Assembly: GCF_006715175.1 (NCBI RefSeq)
Contig: NZ_VFMQ01000001.1
Span: forward strand, 3,548,037 to 3,612,036
Source of the DNA: Curtobacterium citreum
GTDB lineage: Bacteria > Actinomycetota > Actinomycetes > Actinomycetales > Microbacteriaceae
Direction: 5' to 3'
Length of the DNA stretch: 64,000 nt
Shown here: positions 55,636-64,000 of the stretch, in pieces
How positions within the stretch are numbered: position 1 is the first letter of the stretch
Layout of the letters: the number at the start of each line of letters is the position of its first letter
Position numbers and translations under genes: made by a program
The notes under the pieces: model-generated
Told to the model about the DNA's origin: nothing
Seen by the model: the letters and a program-made list of their open reading frames with translations, nothing else
Database searches by the model: none

Positions 55636-56859
55636 TCAGTGGATGAGCGAGGAGATCTTGAAGATCGGCAGGTACAGCGCGATGATCATGCCGCCGACCA
55701 CGACACCCAAGAATGCGATCAACAATGGCTCGATCAATGCGGTCAACGCCTCGGTCGTGGATTCCACCTCGTTGTCGTAGAAGACCGCGATCTTCTCCAG
55801 CATCACCTCGAGGGAACCGGCGTCCTCGCCGACCGCGACCATCTGCGAGACCATCTCCGGGAACACGCTCTCGCGCGCCAGGGGTTCAGCGATCGACTCG
55901 CCCTTCCGGACCGCTTCGGCGACCCGCTCCAGCGCGCGCTGGACCGTGAAGTTGTTCGAGACCTCGCCGACGATCTGCAGCGCCTGCAGGATCGGCACGC
56001 CGGCGCTGATCATGTTCGAGAAGTTCCGGGCGAAGCGTGCGATGACGATCTTGCGGTTGAGCGCGCCGAAGACCGGGAGCTTCAGTCGCAGCGGGTCGAC
56101 GACGGCGCGGACGGCATCGGTGTGCTGCTTCGCGCGCCACCAGAACCAGCCGGCGACGACCGCGGCGACGAGGATCGGCCCGACCCACACCATCGCGTTC
56201 GAGGCGTAGACGAGCAGCAGCGTCGGCAGCGGCAACTGCCCCCCGAGCGACGCGAACATCTTCTGGAAGATCGGCACGATGAAGACGAGCATCACCACGA
56301 CCGCGACCAGCGACATCACGAGCACCACGACGGGGTAGGTCATCGCGGACTTGATCGTCGACCGGAGCTTGTGCTCCTTCTCGAAGTTCGTCGCGATCGA
56401 GTCCATCGCCTGGTCGAGGAAGCCGCCGGTCTCCCCCGCACGGATCATGTTGATCATGATCGGCGGGAAGTCCACCGGGTACTTGCCGACCGCGTCCGAG
56501 AACGAGACACCGCGCTCGACGTCGTCCCGCACCTTGCCGAGGATCTCCTTGAGCTTCTTGCTCTCGGTCTGGTCGGCCAGGATCGTGAGGGCCCGGAGCA
56601 GGGAGAGCCCCGACGACAGCATCGTCGAGGCCTGCCGCGACATGATCGCGAGGTCCTTCAGCCCGACGCCTCGCTCGAACCCCGGGATCTTGATCTCCGT
56701 CTGCAGCCCGGTGCCCGGCTTCGCCTCGGTGATCGCGATCGGCGAGACGCCCATCCCCCGGAGTCGCTGGACGACGGCACCCTCGGACGCGGCGTCGAGC
56801 CGTCCCTTGACGAGCTTCCCGCTGCCGTCCCGTCCCCGGTAGTCGTACGCGAGCGACAT
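55636..56859 (-). CDS. pilC: Type IV pilus inner-membrane platform protein PilC
   Basis: 407 residues with two GspF/T2SSF repeats (about 70-195 and 275-400), each with a TM pair; INMIRAGETGGFLDQAM and QMVAVGEDAGSLEVMLEKIA are the paired signatures. It couples the assembly and retraction ATPases to pilin. One-base overlap with pilT (TGATG). The 180-base gap to pilA may hold a separate pilA promoter. Confidence 0.95.
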   Translation of the reverse strand: MSLAYDYRGRDGSGKLVKGRLDAASEGAVVQRLRGMGVSPIAITEAKPGTGLQTEIKIPGFERGVGLKDLAIMSRQASTMLSSGLSLLRALTILADQTESKKLKEILGKVRDDVERGVSFSDAVGKYPVDFPPIMINMIRAGETGGFLDQAMDSIATNFEKEHKLRSTIKSAMTYPVVVLVMSLVAVVVMLVFIVPIFQKMFASLGGQLPLPTLLLVYASNAMVWVGPILVAAVVAGWFWWRAKQHTDAVRAVVDPLRLKLPVFGALNRKIVIARFARNFSNMISAGVPILQALQIVGEVSNNFTVQRALERVAEAVRKGESIAEPLARESVFPEMVSQMVAVGEDAGSLEVMLEKIAVFYDNEVESTTEALTALIEPLLIAFLGVVVGGMIIALYLPIFKISSLIH

Positions 56860-58556
56860 CAGTGGCCCCCCGAGAACTTGTCGCCGAAGTCGATCTCCGA
56901 GGCGGCGATCGCCGCCGCGGACGAGTCAGACGGCGACTCGACGCGCTGCACGAGGCGGTCGAAGCCGTCCTCGTCCTGCACCTTCTCCATCGCGGCGGCC
57001 CGGGTGATGGTGCCGACGTTGACGAGTTCGGCGAGGTCCTGGTCCATGGTGTGCATGCCGCTGTCCCGCCCGGCCTGCATGGCCGAGGTGATCTGGTAGG
57101 TCTTGCCCTCGCGGACCAGGTTGGCGATGGCCGGGGTGGTCCGCATGATCTCGGTGGCGACGACGCGGCCGGAGCCGTTGGCCTTCGGCACGAGCGTCTG
57201 GCAGACGACGCCCTCGAGCGTCGCCGCGAGCTGCGTGCGGATCTGGCCCTGCTGGTGCGGCGGGAAGACGTCGATGACGCGGTCGATCGTGCCGGGGGCG
57301 CTCTGCGTGTGCAGGGTGGCGAACACCAGGTGTCCGGTCTCGGCGGCGGTCAGCGCGACGGAGATGGTCTCGAGGTCGCGGAGCTCGCCGATCAGGATGA
57401 CGTCGGGGTCCTGCCGGAGGACGTGCTTCAGCGCGGCGGCGAAGGAGTGCGTGTCGGCACCGACCTCGCGCTGGTTGATGATCGCCTTCTTGTGGTCGTG
57501 CATGAACTCGATGGGGTCCTCGACCGTCACGATGTGGTCGGCGCGGGTCTCGTTGACCAGGTCGATGAGCGCCGCGAGGGTCGTCGACTTGCCGGAGCCG
57601 GTCGGTCCGGTGACGAGCACGAGGCCGCGCGGGAGCCTCGCGAACGCGCCGACGTGGTCGGGGATGCCGAGCTGCTTGAGCGTCTTGATCTGCGTGGGGA
57701 TGATGCGGAAGGCCGCGCCCCAGTTGCCCCGCTGCTGGTAGTAGTTCACGCGGAACCGGTACTCCGGCGACAGCGAGTACGCGAAGTCGAGCTCCTGCTC
57801 GTGGTCGAACTGGCCGGCCTGCTCGGGGGTCAGGAGCGTCTTCAGCGCCGCGATCACCTTGTTGCGGGACCACGGTCCGCCGGGCACGGCGGGGCGGAGC
57901 GACCCGTCGACGCGGACCGTCGGTGGCGCGTCCGCGGTGACGTGCAGGTCGGAGGCGTCCTGGTACACCACCTGCGCGAGCGCGGTCACGAGGTCGGCGT
58001 CGGCGACCTCGCGTGCGTGGCGGGTGAAGCCGATCTCGGTGTGCGCGACACCGCCGACGGCCGCCTGGTTCGCGACGGTGACGGGCGCGACGGCGACGGG
58101 CGCGGCCGGGAGGATCGTGGTCGCTTCCGCGGGCACCACCGGCAGGTGTTGGGTCACCGCGTCGGGGTAGCCGTACGACGCCGTCGAGGCGGGCACGGCC
58201 GCCGGCGGGGTCGCCGGCGCGGCATGGGGCTGCGCCGGCGGCACCGCGGCGGGACCTCCGACGAGCGAGCTCGGCCCCGGGGCAGCGGCCGCGCCGCCGC
58301 CGGTGCTCCCGGGCACGTACCAGGGCTGCTCGTCCGACGGGTGGAGCTCTGCGGACAGGTCGTACACCGCTCCGCCCGCGATCGGGGCCGCGGACGCGAC
58401 GACGTCGGGCGACGTCGGGGTCCACGCGGCCGCCTCCGCCGCCGCGGCGGCGAGGCGTGCGGCACGGCGGCCGCCGACCTCGTTGCCCGGCTGCCCGGGG
58501 TGCCAGCCGGCGACGGGGTCGTCGCCCGCCTCGATGTCGTACACGGATTCGTCCAT
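56859..58556 (-). CDS. pilT: Pilus retraction ATPase PilT with long N-terminal extension
   Basis: 565 residues. The C-terminal 360 or so are a standard PilT: Walker A GPTGSGKST at about 316-324, Asp box VTVEDPIEF, Walker B DVILIGELRDLET, His box GHLVFATLHT, and the PilT motif AIANLVREGK. Residues 1-195 are an Ala/Pro/Val/Thr-rich disordered region, absent from PilT of most bacteria, with acidic start MDESVYDIEAGDD. Starts 22 bases after pilB. Confidence 0.93.
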   Translation of the reverse strand: MDESVYDIEAGDDPVAGWHPGQPGNEVGGRRAARLAAAAAEAAAWTPTSPDVVASAAPIAGGAVYDLSAELHPSDEQPWYVPGSTGGGAAAAPGPSSLVGGPAAVPPAQPHAAPATPPAAVPASTASYGYPDAVTQHLPVVPAEATTILPAAPVAVAPVTVANQAAVGGVAHTEIGFTRHAREVADADLVTALAQVVYQDASDLHVTADAPPTVRVDGSLRPAVPGGPWSRNKVIAALKTLLTPEQAGQFDHEQELDFAYSLSPEYRFRVNYYQQRGNWGAAFRIIPTQIKTLKQLGIPDHVGAFARLPRGLVLVTGPTGSGKSTTLAALIDLVNETRADHIVTVEDPIEFMHDHKKAIINQREVGADTHSFAAALKHVLRQDPDVILIGELRDLETISVALTAAETGHLVFATLHTQSAPGTIDRVIDVFPPHQQGQIRTQLAATLEGVVCQTLVPKANGSGRVVATEIMRTTPAIANLVREGKTYQITSAMQAGRDSGMHTMDQDLAELVNVGTITRAAAMEKVQDEDGFDRLVQRVESPSDSSAAAIAASEIDFGDKFSGGH

Positions 58557-58578
58557 CGTCCTGTCGTCCCTGCTCCGC

Positions 58579-60321
58579 CTACGCGACAACGCGGAGGATC
58601 TCGTCGACGCTCGTCATCCCGCGCTTGACCTTCTCCCACCCGTCCTGACGGAGCGTCAGCATGCCCTGCTGCTGCGCGACCCGGCTGATCTCGGCGCTCG
58701 ACGCCCGCGCGACCGCGAGCCGCTCGATCTCCTCGGTGACGGTCATGACCTCGTGCAGGGCGATGCGGCCCCGGTACCCGGTGTTCGAACACACGGCGCA
58801 CCCGACCGGCCCGAAGAACTCCGGCACGGTGTCGCCGTCCGCCGCGAGGAACCCGAGCGCCTGCAGCTGCGCCGGCGTGTACTGCGCGGGCGCCTTGCAG
58901 CGGTCGCAGAGCCGGCGGGCGAGGCGCTGCGCCACCACGGAGTCGAGCGCCGACCCGACCAGGAACGGCTCGATGTCCATCTCGGTGAGCCGCGTGACGG
59001 CCGACGGGGCGTCGTTCGTGTGCAGCGTCGAGAGCACGAGGTGGCCGGTCAGCGACGCCTCGATCGCGATCTGCGCCGTCTCGTGGTCACGGATCTCGCC
59101 GAGGAGCACCACGTCCGGGTCGGAACGCAGGATCGACCGCAGCGCCGAGGCGAAGGTCAGCCCGGCCTTCGGGTTGACCTGCACCTGGTTGATGCCGGCC
59201 ATCCGGTACTCGACCGGGTCCTCGACCGTGATGACGTTGATCTCCGGACGGGCGACCGCGTTGAGGGTCGTGTACAGCGTCGTCGACTTGCCCGAGCCGG
59301 TGGGCCCGGTGACCAGGATCATGCCGTACGGCTTCGAGTAGGACCGCTGGTACGCCGCGAAGTTCTGCTCGAGCAGGTTGAGGTCGGTCAGGGTCATCGA
59401 CGTGTTCGTGTTGTCGAGGATCCGCATGACGACCTTCTCGCCCCACACCGTGGGGAGCGTCGCCACGCGCAGGTCGATCTGCCGGCCGCCGTGCCGCACC
59501 GACATCCGGCCGTCCTGCGGCTTCCGCCGCTCGGCGATGTCGATGTCGCTCATGATCTTCAGCCGGCTGATGACGCCGTTCTGGATGTTCTTCGGCGCCG
59601 GTGCCATCTCGTGCAGCACGCCGTCGATGCGGTAGCGCACCCGGACCTCGTGCTCCCCCGGCTCGATGTGGATGTCCGAGGCGTGGTCCTGGATCGCCTG
59701 GGACACGAGCAGGTTCACGAACCGGACGATCGGGACGTCGTCGAGCGCACCGTCGGTCAGGTCCACCTGCTGGTTCGCCTGCGCGGACGCTTCTTCCTCG
59801 AGGGACGAGGTCAGGTCGTTCAGCTCGTCGTCGGCGCGCAGGTAGCGGTCGAGCGCCGACTGCAGCTCGCGCTCGTCGACCTGCAGCGGCTTCACGGTCC
59901 GGCCGGACGCGGTCCGAGCGTCGTCGATCGCGAGCACGTTCGTCGGGTTGACCATCGCGAGCACGAGGGTCTCGCCCTCGAACCCGATGCCGAGCACGCC
60001 GTGCCGCCGGCAGAGCGCCGCGGGGAGCATCGACACCGCGGTGCCGTCGACCGGATAGTCGGTGAGCGGGACCGTGCGGGAGTTGTGCGACGCGGCGCGG
60101 GCGGTGATGTACTGCGCCTCGCTCACGACGCCCTGGTCGACGAGCGCGCGGATGGACCGTTCGTCGATCTCCTCGTCTCCGGTCATGGAGTCGAGGTGTT
60201 CGATCGGCAGGGCGCCGTTGAGGATGAGGATCTCGGAGAGCGTGGCCATGTGCCCCGGGAACTCCTTCGGGTCGAGCTCGGGTTCGGGTGTCGGCGCAGC
60301 GACGTCGCGGCGCTCGTCCAC
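58579..60321 (-). CDS. pilB: Pilus assembly ATPase PilB
   Basis: 580 residues if GTG 60321 is the start; ATG 60249, with an AAGGAG site 12 bases upstream, would give 556. The order is an MshEN-type N-domain (about 30-170), then Walker A GPTGSGKST (about 337-345), ITVEDPVEYR, DVVLLGEIRDHET, HLVLSTLHTNDA, and the zinc tetracysteine CDRCKAP ... CAVCSNTGYRG. It powers pilin extrusion. First gene of the operon; 245 bases separate it from the divergent VOC gene, with no clear promoter recognised. Confidence 0.94.
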   Translation of the reverse strand: MDERRDVAAPTPEPELDPKEFPGHMATLSEILILNGALPIEHLDSMTGDEEIDERSIRALVDQGVVSEAQYITARAASHNSRTVPLTDYPVDGTAVSMLPAALCRRHGVLGIGFEGETLVLAMVNPTNVLAIDDARTASGRTVKPLQVDERELQSALDRYLRADDELNDLTSSLEEEASAQANQQVDLTDGALDDVPIVRFVNLLVSQAIQDHASDIHIEPGEHEVRVRYRIDGVLHEMAPAPKNIQNGVISRLKIMSDIDIAERRKPQDGRMSVRHGGRQIDLRVATLPTVWGEKVVMRILDNTNTSMTLTDLNLLEQNFAAYQRSYSKPYGMILVTGPTGSGKSTTLYTTLNAVARPEINVITVEDPVEYRMAGINQVQVNPKAGLTFASALRSILRSDPDVVLLGEIRDHETAQIAIEASLTGHLVLSTLHTNDAPSAVTRLTEMDIEPFLVGSALDSVVAQRLARRLCDRCKAPAQYTPAQLQALGFLAADGDTVPEFFGPVGCAVCSNTGYRGRIALHEVMTVTEEIERLAVARASSAEISRVAQQQGMLTLRQDGWEKVKRGMTSVDEILRVVA

Positions 60322-60566
60322 GCTAGAGCCGCGGAACGCGGGGACCGCAGTCCCACAACGAGGGGGCGACGGGGTGTCCGGTGGCCCCAGAGCAGGGGTG
60401 CCGGGTGCTGTCGGGTGACGTCCATGCGTCGATCCTGCGGTGGCGGACCACGCGACGCGGACCCACGCCTGCGGTCTGTGGACGGACAGCGCCGAGCGTT
60501 CCGCTGTGGAGGAACGTTCAGCGTCCGACCCTCGACGCGGACCGGACCCGCGGGACATGATGAGAC

Positions 60567-60932
60567 ATGGACATCACGAGCGTGACCGTGGGGTTGCCCG
60601 TCAGCGACGTCGAGGCGTCCTGCCTCTGGTACGGCGCCGTGTTCCAACGCACCGATCCCGACCTCGAGCCGGAGGACGGCGTCGTCGAGTACGAGATCGG
60701 CGGCATCTGGCTGCAGTTGTACGCCGCCGCGGACGCCGAGCAGCGCCCCGCGACCGTCCGCTTCGGCGTCGACGACGTCCGCGCGCAGCACGCGCGCATC
60801 GGGTCCCTCGGGATCGACGTCGGCCCGGTCGAGTGCGTCGACGGTGCCGTCGACTGGTTCGACGTCCGCGACCCCGACGGGAACGTGCTCAGCCTGTACT
60901 CGCTCGTCGACGAGAAGGGCCGGACGGCCTGA
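60567..60932 (+). CDS. VOC (glyoxalase/bleomycin-resistance fold) protein
   Basis: 121-residue protein with two betaalphabetabetabeta half-modules: SVTVGLPVSDVEASCLWYG and VRFGVDDVRAQHARIGSLG, closing with DPDGNVLSLYS. Metal ligands are not obvious, so enzymatic function cannot be read. A CATGAT hexamer ends 5 bases before the ATG. Single-gene unit between the pilus operon and rpoC. Confidence 0.85.
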   Translation: MDITSVTVGLPVSDVEASCLWYGAVFQRTDPDLEPEDGVVEYEIGGIWLQLYAAADAEQRPATVRFGVDDVRAQHARIGSLGIDVGPVECVDGAVDWFDVRDPDGNVLSLYSLVDEKGRTA

Positions 60933-60937
60933 CCGGC

Positions 60938-60980
60938 GGACTGGAGGATCGTGGCGGGGCCCGCCACGATCCTCCAGTCC
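60938..60980. terminator. Near-perfect palindrome after the VOC gene
   Basis: 21-base arms (60938-60958, 60960-60980) are exactly complementary. It starts 6 bases after the VOC stop and can act on both strands. Its core CTGGAGGATCG also occurs at 38170-38180. Confidence 0.75.
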
Positions 60981-61020
60981 GGCTCCCGATCCGACGACGA
61001 GACTCCCGGTCCGACAACGA

Positions 61021-61056
61021 GGAAGGCCCCCGCATCCGAGGATGCGGGGGCCTTCC
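61021..61056 (-). terminator. rpoC terminator
   Basis: A perfect 16-bp GC-rich stem (61021-61036, 61041-61056) with a CGAG loop stands 33 bases after the rpoC stop codon. Confidence 0.8.
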
Positions 61057-61089
61057 GGGTTCAGCTCAGACTCAGTTGGCTGTGCCTGT

Positions 61090-64000
<2,911 letters not shown>

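Noticed and set aside
54955..60321. Pilus genes as a type II secretion system
   Set aside because: pilM, pilN, pilO with pilT retraction ATPase and no secretin or GspL/GspM point to a type IV pilus.

Overview
The window is GC-rich, with strong G/C preference at third codon positions, many GTG and a few TTG starts, and an actinobacterial order of ribosomal operons. Protein sequences (for example RpoA, EF-Tu, the leaderless TAnnnT promoters, class-E-sortase-like LAxTG tail and a DarT-like protein with a CIHGF...CxxC head) point to the family Microbacteriaceae; Curtobacterium is my best guess, from recall of protein sequences and not from a search.

Layout. 1-6 kb: the end of a cell-envelope/CoA block (acpS partial, glmS, a glutathione peroxidase, coaA, glmM) joined to rplM-rpsI. 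6.4-12 kb: accessory genes, namely a secreted ExeM-like nuclease with a sorting-signal-like tail, then a four-gene cassette of a small secreted Trp-rich peptide, an ABC ATPase, an ABC permease and a 3-TM mini protein. 12-14 kb: truA with a metallo-beta-lactamase-fold gene. 13.8-20.2 kb: a block that separates truA from rplQ (often neighbours in related genomes): a DrrAB-type ABC exporter preceded by five helically phased direct repeats, a large SARP/BTAD-NTPase regulator and a FUSC-type membrane protein. 20.3-23.5 kb: alpha operon (infA-rpmJ-rpsM-rpsK-rpoA-rplQ). 23.8-25 kb: an LCP-family cell-wall ligase on the plus strand. 25.3-37.7 kb: spc and S10 operons (map-adk-secY back to rpsJ), unbroken except for hairpins and a missing S14 gene. 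38-40 kb: a DarT-like (DUF4433) gene and a topoisomerase IB. 40.3-44.7 kb: str operon (rpsL-rpsG-fusA-tuf). 45-47.4 kb: three uncharacterised membrane proteins. 47.6-60.3 kb: a complete type IV pilus operon of 10 genes (pilB, pilT, pilC, pilA, three pilin-like genes, pilD, pilM, pilN, pilO; counted as 11 frames with the three pilin-like genes). 60.5-64 kb: a VOC-family gene and the 3' three quarters of rpoC.

Almost everything lies on the minus strand; the plus-strand genes are the peroxidase, coaA, the DrrAB exporter, the LCP gene and the VOC gene. Ribosomal genes are tightly packed, often with ATGA or TGATG overlaps. Housekeeping promoters can be read: TTGGCA-17-TAAGGT before infA, TTGATT-17-TAGGCT before rpsL and TTGACC-18-TAGGCT before rplM. 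Several non-ribosomal genes have a TAnnnT hexamer only 6-9 bases before their start codon and so look leaderless.

The most novel-looking items are the secreted Trp-rich peptide/ABC cassette (9.6-12.0 kb), the phased repeat array with its neighbouring SARP regulator (13.8-19.0 kb), the orphan DarT-like gene (38.2 kb), and a recurrent intergenic palindrome with arms GGACGGGAGGCACG. No rRNA, tRNA, CRISPR array, transposase or phage gene was seen.
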